Source: Platycnemis pennipes (Eukaryota > Arthropoda > Insecta > Odonata > Platycnemididae). From it: a DNA stretch of 64,000 nucleotides. This document shows positions 24,005 to 34,259 of the stretch, piece by piece (positions within the stretch are counted from its first letter, which is position 1; each line of letters begins with the position of its first letter). The stretch lies in contig OW121854.1 in assembly GCA_933228895.1 (NCBI GenBank), positions 58,818,609 to 58,882,608 of the forward strand, in the 5' to 3' direction. A program made the translations under genes and the position numbers. The notes beneath the pieces were generated by a model, which saw nothing but the letters and a program-made list of their open reading frames with translations, was not told where the DNA came from and ran no database searches.

Positions 24005-24345
24005 GAAAATGTAGGGAAAGGCCATCACCCTGTAAGGACAATGCCAAGCAAAGGGACCGTGAATGCCGACCCGGATATTACTTTCAAAGAAAAAAATCTG
24101 AAAAGAAGTTGAATGGATTTAAACACCCAGGGACTGCTGCCATTGGGCCAACACACACACACACACATTGGAAAGTAACACTTACGCGCGAAACAAAGAC
24201 GGTGTGGGATTATGGATTGACAGCCCAAAGAATAATCCAGATTAGTCCAAATGTTTTTAATGCAAAGGCCAAGGAAACTCAGTGGAATAGACATATCTAC
24301 TACTATGTAGAAGAATTTCTCTTAGATTACCTTGATTTTAGCTAG
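24005..24345 (+). pseudogene. Coding-like remnant in the 5.3-kb element, unknown function
   Basis: One plus frame is open from about 24005 to the stop at 24345: it includes CKDNAKQRDRECRPGYYF (about 24030-24085), a (CA)n-encoded Thr-His run, then TVWDYGLTAQRIIQISPNVF and ETQWNRHIYYYVEEFLLDYL. A second frame over 23970-24105 is also protein-like (VRTMPSKGTVNADPDITFKE), so a frameshift may lie near 24100. No known domain could be named. Confidence 0.3.
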
Positions 24346-24540
24346 ATTCTTAAATATGAAGTTTTGTTTTATAGCCTATTTGTATAGTACAGATTTTTAT
24401 AAAGTTATTCCGTCTATCTATTCCCCCCAATTGACTAGCTTTAGTTTCATGTACAATGGCCAAACGAAATAAATAGATGATATGATGTAGTTAATCTGGA
24501 TTTCTTTCCAATCTAAGCATATGCGGAGAATGTTTTTACA

Positions 24541-25110
24541 GCTTATGTTCCGCAGCACACTTTTGGCACATGCTGAGAATGTTGTCACGGCATATGATCG
24601 GTAGCACATTCTTAGCACTTGCTGAGCATATGCTGTGAAAACATTATCAGCATATGCTCGGCAGCACAATCTTAGCACAGTCTGAGAATATGCTCAAAAA
24701 ACATTCTCAGCATATGCTCGGCAGCACAATCTTAGCACATGCTGAGAATATGCTGTAAAAACAGTCTCAGCATATGCTCGGCAGCACAATCTTAGCACAT
24801 GCTGAGAATATGCTGTAAAAACAGTCTCAGCATATGCTCGGCAGCACAATCTTAGCACATGCTGAGAATATGCTGTAAAAACATTCTCAGCATATGCTCG
24901 GCAGCACAATATTAGCACATGCTGAGCATATGTTGTGAAAACATTCTCAGCACATGCTCGGTAGCACAATCTTAGCACATGCTGAGCATATGCTGAGGAT
25001 GTTTTAACAGCATATGCTCAGCAGCACAAACTTAGCACGTGCTGAGCATATGCTGAGGATGTTTTTATAGCATATGCTCGGCAGCACAACCTTAGCACAT
25101 GTGCCAGCAT
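24541..25110. repeat. 60-bp-period tandem array (right subterminal region)
   Basis: Units start with G(C/T)AGCACAA at 24661, 24721, 24781, 24841, 24901, 24961, 25021 and 25081, an exact 60-bp spacing; a weaker unit is at 24601 and a partial one near 24551. Each unit holds CTTAGCACATGCTGAGAATA and an oppositely oriented CTCAGCATATGCTCG, so each can fold on itself. Because 60 is divisible by three, the array yields a spurious 20-residue-repeat frame on the minus strand. Confidence 0.95.
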
Positions 25111-25429
25111 GTGCCAGCACAAACCTTTGCTGACTGGGATAGTTATGGCGTTACTGTAACAACCTTTCTAATTTCCCGTAAACTGGAATGCCTCATTCAA
25201 CGTTTAAAACTTACCAAAAATCAGGGATTTCGTGTAAACTTTTCTGGCCACTATCGATGTTGAAAATAAGAGGAAATAAAATAAACAAGGTAAGTACTCT
25301 CCAATACAGACTAATACCTACAGCTGAGAAATAAATTCAGGTATTAGGCTATAATTCAGGCGATAAATTAGCACATATCGAACCCCCTCTTTCGAAGTGT
25401 CTCAAGCGAGTACTTTGTTTCTGCTTAAA

Positions 25430-25640
25430 TGACATCAGTGGTCTTTAGTGCTCTTAAAGCCTAAGACCAAAAGGAGAGGTTGGATTAAAAGGGAGGATAT
25501 TTCCCATTTGACGGACGGAGTTAATGCCAAACGCTCTCCACAAGGCATTCAAGTAGGGATTGCGTGGAATAGCCTCCTGGGTTTTGAACCTAAGCCCTAG
25601 TTTTGGGAATGCATTATTCTAACGACCTATTCGTGCTCTG
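25430..25640 (-). mobile_element. SINE family A-related copy
   Basis: On the minus strand a tRNA-like head ends in the B box GGTTCAAAACC (near 25592-25582), followed by CTTGAATGCCTTGTGGAGAG and CTCCGTCCGTCAAATGGGA, resembling the family A body (ACTTGAGTGC...GTCCGTCGCATGGGA). The tail TCTTAGGCTTTAAGAGCAC differs from the main family A tail and resembles 34515-34570, indicating a subfamily. Confidence 0.6.
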
Positions 25641-25674
25641 CTTTATAAACTAATAGACGCTATCGTACAAATAT

Positions 25675-25885
25675 ATAAAAATGAATTGGTGTCTGTCTCT
25701 CTTCTGTCTATCTGCCAGTTCTTTGTTACGCATCTCCTCAAAAATTAATGAACCGATTGAGCTGAAATTTTATATGAATATAGCGTATACACTAGAAGGT
25801 GCTATAGGCTATATAAAAAATGCTCAGGGCCCGGATTCGATTCTTGGTGCCAATTATGTATTTACATTGGTTTAAATTTACTTTT
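25675..25885. repeat. Dispersed repeat end (possible Helitron-type 5' end)
   Basis: AAAATGAATTGGTGTCTGTC followed by ...CTCAAAAATTAATGAACCG and ATTGAGCTGAAATTTTATAT is a widespread arthropod repeat pattern that commonly begins long elements whose other end is rich in GC and ends CTAGT. Here a CTTCAGCTAGT end lies at 28821-28831. It could equally be a stand-alone repeat. The TTTACATTGGTTTAAAT stretch at 25861 recurs at 28681. Confidence 0.45.
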
Positions 25886-26091
25886 TCAATTTATGGTAGC
25901 GCAAGAGTTTTTTTCTTTCGCTCAGTAAAATAGTCAAATATTAATCGATTCCTTTCATTTTTTCTGTATTTAATGGAAAAATATATAAACTTTCTTATTC
26001 TCTTAATCGATCTTCACTTTGAGGTTTTTGAGTAATGTGTAATTTACGTTGAAATTTACTGCTTTTTTCGGTTATTTTCCGAGCGTTACTA

Positions 26092-27155
26092 CACTGAAAA
26101 AATTTCTTAAATCGAGAGGCGCCTACTTCATTTAAGAGTAGATCCCACTTAAATAGGTGCCCAGTATATTTTCTTAATTTAAGAGGGGATCCCACTAGAG
26201 TGGTAGCCACAAGAAAAATATTCTTAAATTAAGAATATTCTCTTAACATGGAATAGCGTCCTGTATTCTTAAATTAAGAATACCCTCTTGGGAGATAAGT
26301 ATCTCAGATAGCACACTTGTACAAAGGAGCTGTACCCAAAGAAATTAGTTTTCACAAAAAAATCATTACTTGCATGAGTACACCTATAGTATCAAAATTT
26401 AAAAGAAAATGATTATTACAGATTTACCTGCATTTTTAATGCTCAAACTTTATAATTCTTAACCATTTACGAACACGTGTATGATTACCCTACCTGTCGT
26501 ATCATCTTTACCTAATCGACCTGACGAACTACTTTTGACGACGGCTACCTAGCGCTTCTACGTTAACGACCCATAGATGGGAGGTCGTATATATACAGCT
26601 GCTGGCTTGCATGAATTCGTTAGTGATAATGAACTTTACAACATATGGACACGGGTATTTGCACCATTAAAACATTTCCCCAATTACCATTTTGTGGCTA
26701 AAAGTAAGCATGACCGTTATGAATATGCATAACTGATATTCTTTCAACTCCAGGAGAGATAAATAAGAGTTTCCTCAGTAATGTACGTCAATCGCCATAT
26801 TCATCGGACGGGCCGCGGGATCCTTGGCGATACAAGTAGGAACCCTGACGTCAATACCACTGTGTTCAATCATGCTTACTTTTAGCCACAAAATGGTAAT
26901 TGGGGAAATGTTTTAATGGTGCAAATACCCGTGTCCATATGTTGTAAAGTTAATTGTCACTAACGATAGCGATTACAAAAATATTCTACCATTGAGAATA
27001 TTTTCTTAAACCTTGTAAGTTTCCGGCCGTGACCGCTAGATGGCAGTAGTTCCGACTCACTCACGCAAGAAAATCCTCTAAAATCTAGAATATCGTCTTA
27101 CATGACAGCTGTAAGAATATTTTCCTCTTAATTTAAGAATACTTTTTTTTCAGTG
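26092..27155. mobile_element. TA-flanked MITE, Tc1/mariner-like (1,064 bp)
   Basis: The ends are CACTGAAAAAA at the left and TTTTTTTTCAGTG at the right, each with TA directly outside (26090-26091, 27156-27157). Inverted homology continues inward through TTCTTAAAT...GAGAGG and CCTCTTAATTTAAGAA. Several internal copies of ATTCTTAAATTAAGAAT, itself palindromic, occur within 250 bp of the left end. No transposase frame is present. The TA duplication supports a Tc1/mariner-type origin. Confidence 0.75.
26617..26965. repeat. Nested inverted repeat with ~96-bp arms
   Basis: The arms 26617-26713 and 26870-26965 are nearly perfect reverse complements (TCGTTAGTGA...GTAAGCATGA against TCATGCTTAC...TCACTAACGA), with only a small difference near the outer end. 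They enclose a 156-bp spacer. The unit sits wholly inside the 1,064-bp TA-flanked MITE and is much better preserved than the MITE ends, which fits a younger insertion. Confidence 0.9.
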
Positions 27156-27229
27156 TAGGGCCTTTGCCATTGTCGTCACCGAAATGAAAACATGGTTGAT
27201 GCTTAAACAGTTTGTCATAGAGGGATGCC

Positions 27230-28385
27230 GTAAACGGGATCGGGCTTTTCGCGAGGATGTAGGAAGGTACTGAAGGTATTGTAGGCTATTCGTGAAGCAC
27301 GGCCAGCCATATTTTTCTGCACACAGATGCGTGCTGACTGCTAGCGCTACTCATGGATTTAGGTTTGCATTCGGTTAAAATTAGGAGTATTTCATTGAAT
27401 GCTTCAGCAGAGTTCAAATTTTTGAATATATTTTTTTTATTTCTTTACGGGTTTGTGCATTTGAACCAACCTGGGACATGAAGAGAAGAGATGGACCACT
27501 TTCGGAATCGTTGTCGATGAAGATAGCTTAAGATTTGAGATAGTTTATCAAAAACCAGGGAATTAAATTCAAATACCGATGGAGCATAATGTCTCATTAC
27601 GTATCCATGGGATGTTCATTTATGCCATTGCAATGATGCTAAAAAAATCGTCCAAAAGCGATGCCTTAAACAGCATTGTTCTTTTCGTGAAGATATTGAA
27701 AGGCACTATAAGAGGTATCGAAACTTGAATCTAGATCGGCCATTTCACTCGTAAAAATCATACGGACTTACTTTTCGCTTATCTCCCAGATCAAGTAAGT
27801 TTACATTCGGTAAAACTAAAAGTTTAAATGGAAGTTTCTGCGGGTTTCAAAAGGTGAATATTTGATAAATTTATACCGTATTCCGAAGTGGACCGTTTTC
27901 AAAATTTTTGTCTTTTGAGACACAAGAACGTGATAAGAATGAAGTGTAATGACAATGAAGTCTAATGAAAAATAATAGTATCAAGATGAAAAAAATTGTG
28001 ATATAGATATATTTCAAATATACTGTAGAAGATGTGATTATGCGCAACCGAGCGACGAGGACTTGTTTAAGTAGGCTAAATCTGTACTAGGTAATAAGAA
28101 TGGAATATACTCCAAGATATTGAAAGATAGGTAACAAAAGAGGTATCGTAACTAATTCTTGAATATAGATCGTCCACTTAATTCGGCAAAATCATATGAG
28201 CTTACTTTTCGCGCTACTCCCAGATCAAGTAGGTTTGCATTCGGAGAAACTGAAAGTATATTGTAAAATAGTTATACGTCAAATATACAGAATAGAAGGT
28301 TTAAATATATGCAACCGAGCGACCGAAGTACCTGGTTTAAGTAGGCTACATCTGTACTAGGTAATAAGAATAGAATTTACTCGAA
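27230..28385. repeat. Diverged tandem repeats
   Basis: A unit containing GATATTGAA...AAGAGGTATCG, TACTTTTCGC, CTCCCAGATCAAGTAGGTTT and GCATTCGG...AACTAAAAG recurs at about 27680-27830 and 28115-28260, with a more decayed match at 27240-27385. A second unit (GCAACCGAGCGAC...AAGTAGGCTA, CTGTACTAGGTAATAAGAAT) recurs at 28045-28108 and 28312-28380. No shared open frame. Confidence 0.8.
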
Positions 28386-28639
28386 TTGGAATAAAATGCA
28401 TTAATACATATCCGTCAGAAGTTCATTGACGCCATTGTCATGAAGTTGGAGAATTGAGACAAACATAGCAGACATAAAAGGCCAGAGAAATTTTTCTTTG
28501 CCGAAAAGGTGGGTGCTACCATTACCAAAAACCAGAATCTGGCCACATTGTCAACAAAAGACAGACAGACATTCCTATGCACCCACCATTCTAACCTCCT
28601 TTGTATCTTCTGACCTGAAAGTTTTAAAATAATATTCTT

Positions 28640-28832
28640 ATTTTTGTAAACCACCAGGTGAGTCCAGACAGTAATTATACGTTTACATTGGTTTAAATTA
28701 TATTTATGATTCCGATAGTGACTTGGATCCATAGCCAACTCCATAACACAAGTGTATTAAAATTTCTAAATACAATTTGTAATTTTTATATTTCTCCCTC
28801 TCGTGCCCGACGTACACCTTCAGCTAGTATAG
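28640..28832. repeat. Dispersed repeat end (possible Helitron-type 3' end)
   Basis: The segment ends CTCGTGCCCGACGTACACC then TTCAGCTAGT, with CTAGT as a Helitron-like CTRR(T) terminus. A clear terminal hairpin just upstream, expected for a Helitron, is not obvious. It pairs speculatively with the repeat at 25675. Confidence 0.3.
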
Positions 28833-29317
28833 AATAAATAGACTCTGCTATAAGTTCCGTAGAAATACCAATTTGCTTACCTTGAAATGTCTTCTTTTCC
28901 AGGTTCTTCCCAAACCAACTTGTGCGCCTTAAATTAGTCACTATTTAAATCAATTTACGAACTGACAGGGTCTGAGGCATTTTAAAATTAGGAGGACTAA
29001 ATATATCTACTCTTTGAGTAAATACAGTCTTCAACATGTAGGCTTAAGTGGTTACGGGGTCATTTTTTTCGCGACATTTGACCGCAACTGTCGTCTCACG
29101 TTCAACTAAGGTATTTTCTAAGGTTTTTATCGTGCCATTTCTGTTTGTTATTAAGGTATTTTTCGCTTATGTATGGTGGGAGCAGGTTTTGCCGGTGTTG
29201 AATAATTTCTCCGCTCGGCCGGAGGCGGCATTTTTGAAGTACCATCATTTATACGCATGCTCCGTCGACCATAGTTTGTGGAACGTTTAGCGGGCCGCCG
29301 CCATCTCTCTTCCGAAA

Positions 29318-29385
29318 AGTAGGAATTGGCGTGGTGGAATAGAGGGTTGGGGTCATAAAAGTCACCGGTTCAAAACAGATTGGGG
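29318..29385 (+). mobile_element. tRNA-like SINE head (partial)
   Basis: GGAATTGGCGTGGTGGAATA resembles the family A head (GATTGGCGTGGT), and CACCGGTTCAAAAC serves as a degenerate B box. The family A body does not follow clearly, so this is a decayed or truncated copy. Confidence 0.4.
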
Positions 29386-29423
29386 GTGCGAGCTTTAAGG
29401 GCTTTATTTAAGCGGAAACTAGT

Positions 29424-29442
29424 GGGGGGGGGGGGGGGGGGG
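29424..29442 (+). repeat. G19 homopolymer
   Basis: Nineteen consecutive G residues follow AAACTAGT. Such runs can form quadruplexes and are also prone to sequencing length error. Confidence 0.95.
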
Positions 29443-30194
29443 TGACCATCTCGCGATCTTTTGTAATTTTTCCCGGTCTTTTCATTAACGGGCACCAACA
29501 GAGTCATTGACTCTCAAGTGTGCACGGAGCATAACTTCACTCTGCTTATCTCCCCTTAATCGAGAATATCTCCCGATGTTCTGTGGAAGGTTTTCGACGC
29601 AAAAGTGGGCGCAAAATTTTTACGCGGCTACTCGCGAAGTGTGGCAAAATTTGATGGATAGGGCGACGTGGGCTCATTTAAACTGGTCTTCTTTTCGTGC
29701 ACGTTAGGCGTGACCATCAGCAAACTGTTGAGAAGATGAAGAATCGTCATGCGCTTTCTTTCGATTTAATGATATCGACCTACGGTTAATGCAGGTTCTT
29801 TCACGCACGGGTCCGTTGATTCCACACATGAAATTCTGGCCATCTGACACCTGTCAGTGACGCACTTATGAACAGAAAAAATGCCGTTGGTTCACATATG
29901 GCTTTGGAGATGGGCTAATGAATTATCTAGCTTTGGTGGTTCCTTGCCAAGGAAACCTGGGCCTCGATCATGGATCTTCATAAGACGTGCGCTAGCGTTA
30001 TCGTTATTTTTTTATTTAAATTATGTCAGAGAGAACGTGATCTCCGTTCTTCATTTTTCGCACAGCACTTCAAATCGCTTATCACAATCAGTTGAGCGAA
30101 TTTTATGTACGGTTATTGTTAACCCTGCGCTACTCTAGGGGTAAGCGTTAACGATAAAGTGCGATAACGCGAAAGATGCATCCGTGATTCCACA

Positions 30195-30290
30195 CCTGAG
30201 ATGCTTAGAGATCGGACTGGTGTGCTGGCCTTCCATCTTGATGGCCGGGGTTCTAACCTAGGTAGTGGTGGAGGTTTTCATTGATAGATC
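30195..30290 (+). mobile_element. tRNA-like SINE head
   Basis: GATCGGACTGGTGTGCTGGC...ATGGCCGGGGTTCTAACC resembles the family A head with its B box (GGGTTCGAATC in the best copy). The following GGTAGTGGTGGAGGTTTTC is not the standard body, so the copy is partial. Confidence 0.5.
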
Positions 30291-30294
30291 GGAC

Positions 30295-30860
30295 CTTCAT
30301 TGTTACTCATCTTATCTTATCTTAAATTGTCTGTCTTCTTTCAATACTTCCCAATTCCAATTGATTTCTCTCAGCCAAATCCCTATCCCAACTTCCCGTA
30401 CTCCCCTCTCTACGATACCAAATACTTCTACCTATATATACGATGACGACGATCATACACGATGTACGTCCACTTCCCAGTTGCTGTTGCTCTTTCCATC
30501 CTCTCTCAATCACAAATCTCAAAAACTTCAATTAAAAAATCCCTGTACTTTTGCCTTAAAGACGCGAAATGCTTCTGTGCCCCAGTCGCAACAACATCCT
30601 TCTTCACGCATTCCTTCTAGAGTGTTGTAAGTTTCCTTACATGAAAAAGGTTCTTTTCATAATATAATTTCATAGATTATTTTCATTAAATACAAATGGA
30701 AAAAAGGCATAATTAAGCTGAATTATGTCACGTCTGTATAAGTATGCTTTTATGCGAAAGGATCCCGGGGGTCCGCAATGTTGACACTCGGAATGATCTT
30801 CACCTGGCATCAAAGTTGTGATTCGAAAGTTATATCTGCCTAGAATTGAACCTATAGCCC
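30295..30860. other. Unassigned, pyrimidine-rich sequence
   Basis: A 121-codon plus frame (30265-30630) is Ser/Thr/Leu-rich as expected from C/T-rich DNA, without motifs. Confidence 0.45.
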
Positions 30861-30864
30861 CGAG

Positions 30865-31060
30865 GATAAAGACAGTCGTCGAGGTAAAGGTCAACGAGAA
30901 GAATGGCAAAGACTTCGTGCCAAATTAATGGAGCAAATGGTACATGATCTGAGGGATGTAGAAGAAAAGACATTTAAAAACGAAGAGATTGTTTGATAGG
31001 ATAATTCAGAGAAGAGCTGAGTTAAGGCAGTCTTAGGATTGATGGCTGGTGATGATGATA
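30865..31060 (+). mobile_element. RTE-like LINE, 3' terminal fragment
   Basis: The plus strand gives KTVVEVKVNEKNGKDF, matching KTIVEGKVNGKIGKGRP of the 45.5-kb RT, then decayed matches to MEQVVKNVKEK (near 30928-30965) and KRLADRR (near 30985), and ends in a GGTGATGATGATAC tail (31046-31059). Confidence 0.7.
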
Positions 31061-31063
31061 CAT

Positions 31064-31636
31064 TTAGTGGATGGGACATCTTCGGGAGAGGTAGTGATTT
31101 TTTAGGAAATTATATGACCACGATCCTTGATCCCAGATGGTGACATTGGGTGAGCAGAGGAGGAATTCCTTTCGGATGGCACCTGTCTCCAGAGGCCAAA
31201 CGCTCCAAACACCTCCGCTCATTCTGTTCGATGATCCCTCCTGAACCCCGTGCTCCGATATTGACGAACCACCTGCGACATGCCTTGCAGTACCCTTTCT
31301 TGCGCGTAAAATCGCCCGAGTGCAACCGTTAAACATCATGCCCCAGCCCTCCTGGCATTGCACCGTCGCTGAAAAAGTAACCGTTCTGCTTCGGATGAAG
31401 TCATTACGGGGCGATCCTCGGTACTTCAAACGATTCTTTGTCCCTCCCACCTTCCATAATCCTGCTATTCCCTCTCCAGTTCTCCTCCCATAAAACCTCC
31501 TCAGCAGCTCGGGATAAACCTCCTTCCAATCCGTCATCTTCCCTTGCCTGCCGTCCAGTCCCTTAACTTCCTCCCCTCTTGCCAGATGGGTCACGCTCAG
31601 GAGCGCACTCCCATCCGTGCTTTCCACTAACTCCAT
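31064..31636 (-). other. 190-codon open frame, unassigned
   Basis: This minus frame is longer than expected by chance for the window and sits in locally GC-richer sequence, directly after an RTE 3' end. It includes DWKEVYPELLRRFYGRRTGE and ARKGTARHVAGGSSISEHG. No domain, repeat or splice context could be recognised, so it may be a piece of an unrecognised element or chance. Confidence 0.15.
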
Positions 31637-31639
31637 TAT

Positions 31640-32890
31640 TCCGAAATCCTTTTTGTGTCGACTTCAGTCTGACCAAATATAATTTTTTTATTATCTTTGT
31701 CCAAATATTACCCTATGAGTCGCATCGAAAATGTGTGGCAGGGTTGGTTATCACACTACATTCATTGCTTTGCGCACACTAAGGTTAGGAACTAACTGGT
31801 AAAATAACTTTTGGTAATGGTTTCGCTGGTAATTCTCAGTAAAGCTTAGACTGCGATTACTGAATTGATTGATATTTTTATCGATTATGTTAGTTTTTGA
31901 TGGAGTGTCCCTGCTCTACTTTCTCCTTATTTCATCTGTCGGCTCCATCCCTACTCTATTAGTCTCTTCAAGCTTTCCTATTCCTCTTCGTATCATTTAT
32001 TATACATTTTCATTTTTCCTTCTCCTCGCATTCCCAGTATTTAACCTTCAATAAAGAATTTTAGAATTCAATTTCTCATAAGTACCTAATCCATCCACCT
32101 ACTCCGCCTTCTCCCTATTTCTGACCGCAACCTTCTCTCCTCCACAACCAACACATCTTTATTATGCCTTTCTGCCAATCGCACTTTCCTAATTTCTAAT
32201 GTGGCTAAATTTTTCTCGCCACTAATGCCAAGAGTCGAAGTCACAATGCAAGGCAAGAATGATTTTTGCAGGGTCGTATTTAAATTATCATATTTAAATT
32301 ATCTTATTCATTTGTCTGATTCCATGCCAAGAATTGGAATAAAGACAATAAGTAATCTTTACATCTATTCATTTCTTTCATTAAATTTGTAACTAGAGAA
32401 ATTACAGGACTAATAGAACGACAATAGCATTCTCTAATTACATTAATAATTAATATTGGAAATGAAAATCAATTCAATCGATTCAAATTGGTCATAAAGT
32501 AATATTAAAAGGCATACGTAACCAAAGTAGGTACTTTATACTGTATGACATGCTGTAGTTGCTTTAGGCATGCAAGCGTTATCCGATTTAAGCGATATGT
32601 CGTAGCAGAGTTAAATATTAATTATTTTAGAGTCAGTAAAGGCTATCTCTGCCTTACATTTGTACTGCTCTGTTATAGTTTTTGGGAATAAATATATTTT
32701 AAATATGTTTTCCCTCTTTTTTTCTTTTCCTCATCGTTTCGAGCGTAATACATGGGTGACCTCAATATATTCCCAGCATCATCTGAAAACGTATAAGTTC
32801 CAAATTTACTTGATACATGGTGCCTTGGTGGTCTCCGTTAACTCAGGCACTTGAGAGACTACTGTATGAGGTTTATAATTTTTTCGTTCC
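31640..32890. other. Unassigned AT-rich sequence
   Basis: No recognisable feature; pyrimidine-rich at 31900-32190. Confidence 0.5.
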
Positions 32891-33420
32891 TTTTTTTCAC
32901 GAGGCGTCCGTATGGCAGCCGTTCCGACGCGTCCTCCTCCTCGCCACCCACAGCCGATCCCTCGTCCCCCCTCCAGCCCCAAAACCGCCCCTTCCCTCTA
33001 CCAATCTCCCGACAGAAGTCCCCTCCTCACCTGTATCGTTCCTCTCGGCTGCTGCTAACCCAGGCAGACGACAGGTGCTTCTCCCCGGCCCGTGCCCTTG
33101 CCTCCCCCTCCAAAGGACACCTCCCACGCCCCCATCCACCCTCCATCTCCTCCCACCCCACTCTTTCTATCCCACGGTCCTGCCCACCCCCTCAATCTTA
33201 CAAATATACTGTCAGCCAGCCCGCCCCTGTATGGGCAGCTCCCCGCGGTCTATTGTTCTGGTGGAACAGGGTGAAGTTATACATGATGGCGTGAGGGGTT
33301 GGAGAAATGCGCGTTTGTGTGCGTATGTATTCGTGTACAAGGGGTCGAGTGGGGTGGGTGTCATGAGGGGAGGAGAACACTACGAGGTACCCAATGGTCA
33401 GGGGGGTGGGAGAGAATAGG
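32890..33420. other. C-rich, CpG-containing patch
   Basis: The plus strand is strongly C-rich (Pro/Ser/Leu-coding in several frames), leaving a 200-codon frame at 32817-33419 and overlapping frames on both strands. All peptides are low-complexity; no protein family is supported. Possible promoter or untranslated region of an unseen gene. Confidence 0.35.
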
Positions 33421-34255
33421 AGTAAAAAAAATGGGGAGGATCCGGAATTTTTTCCACTAATGTGTTATAGGGCGGCCATTCAATTACGTGGGAATGGATG
33501 GAAATGCTTCGCTTTTGACTTTTTGAGCGGAGGGACGGGAAGAACACATCCTGGACACGGTGTTCCAAGTCGAGAGACTCATTACTCCATAGACTTTTTT
33601 TTATTTTTTAGTCATTCGGAGTTTGGGTGGTGTTAGTATTAGGGAGGGGGAGGTCGGTTCGGTCGGCGGACCCTGCTTTGGTTTCGTTCGGCCGCGTTGT
33701 CATTTGGAACGAATCGAACCCCTCTGTCGCGCCCCATTGTCGATGTCTTGATGGAAGAGCAGTCGTGAGATGTTGTAGGTACTGGCGAATGGTCGCGATT
33801 TGCGAGTGGTCACGTTTTGCTCCCCAGTCACTACCTCGAAATTTTTATTCCACGATGCATTCATCCAACCTCCGGTGTCCTCCTGTTACTGGTGAAATAT
33901 TATCTCTAGTTTCTTCTTACGTACAGACTTAAGGCATGGAGTATTAGCTGCAAAATTTGAGATTACTATGGTACTTTTTAGGGTGAATTTAATCGAGGAA
34001 TGCAGTGTGTTACTTAATCTTATAACTAATTGAAACAAGACCACAATTATGTCTCAAGCAGGGAAAGTAAAACGTGTTACCTTATCTCTCAGGGAAGAAA
34101 TATCAAGTATTCTGCTGCTGACGAAACGAAATCACTCACTGGTGTCATTTTTAATGTTTTAAAAATTTTACATTTTTTTCGTTTGCCTAGTTTCGTAATG
34201 AGATCATTAAATTCCCGAAATTTAGGGTAATTTTGGCTAAAAAATCCCTGGAGTT
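33420..34255. other. Unassigned sequence
   Basis: Nothing recognisable; 33630-33830 is moderately CpG-rich. Confidence 0.45.
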
Positions 34256-34259
34256 GTTA

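Larger units (their letters stand above)
19812..25140. mobile_element. 5.3-kb DNA element with 15-bp terminal inverted repeats and repetitive subterminal arrays
   Basis: The left end reads ATCCCAGTCAGCAAA and the right end TTTGCTGACTGGGAT, an exact 15-bp inverted pair. Just inside each end the DNA is packed with AGCATATGCT / GCTGAGAATATG motifs: irregular on the left (19828-20080) and as a regular 60-bp array on the right (24541-25110). The interior holds spliced-looking minus-strand coding pieces (21005-23656) and plus-strand coding pieces (23746-24345). No target duplication longer than the palindromic AT at each edge can be seen, so the superfamily is unresolved. The layout (short inverted ends, long subterminal repeats, multi-exon interior) suggests a large cut-and-paste transposon such as a KDZ- or P-type element, but no transposase catalytic motif was identified. 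Confidence 0.75.
28835..30190. other. Unassigned sequence
   Basis: No gene recognised. It contains the G19 run (29424-29442) and one tRNA-like head (29318-29385). Short frames at 29048-29290, 29507-29707 and 29881-30138 lack motifs. Confidence 0.45.

Noticed and set aside
24694..24978. 94-codon minus frame encoding a 20-residue repeat protein
   Set aside because: It is a by-product of the 60-bp DNA array; 60 is divisible by three, so any frame gives a repeat. The array is explained as subterminal transposon DNA.
24541..25110. CRISPR-like regular spacing
   Set aside because: The whole 60-bp unit repeats with no unique spacers, and the sequence is eukaryotic.
32817..33419. 200-codon plus frame
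   Set aside because: Pro/Ser/Leu-rich translation of C-rich DNA, with overlapping open frames on both strands and no motif.
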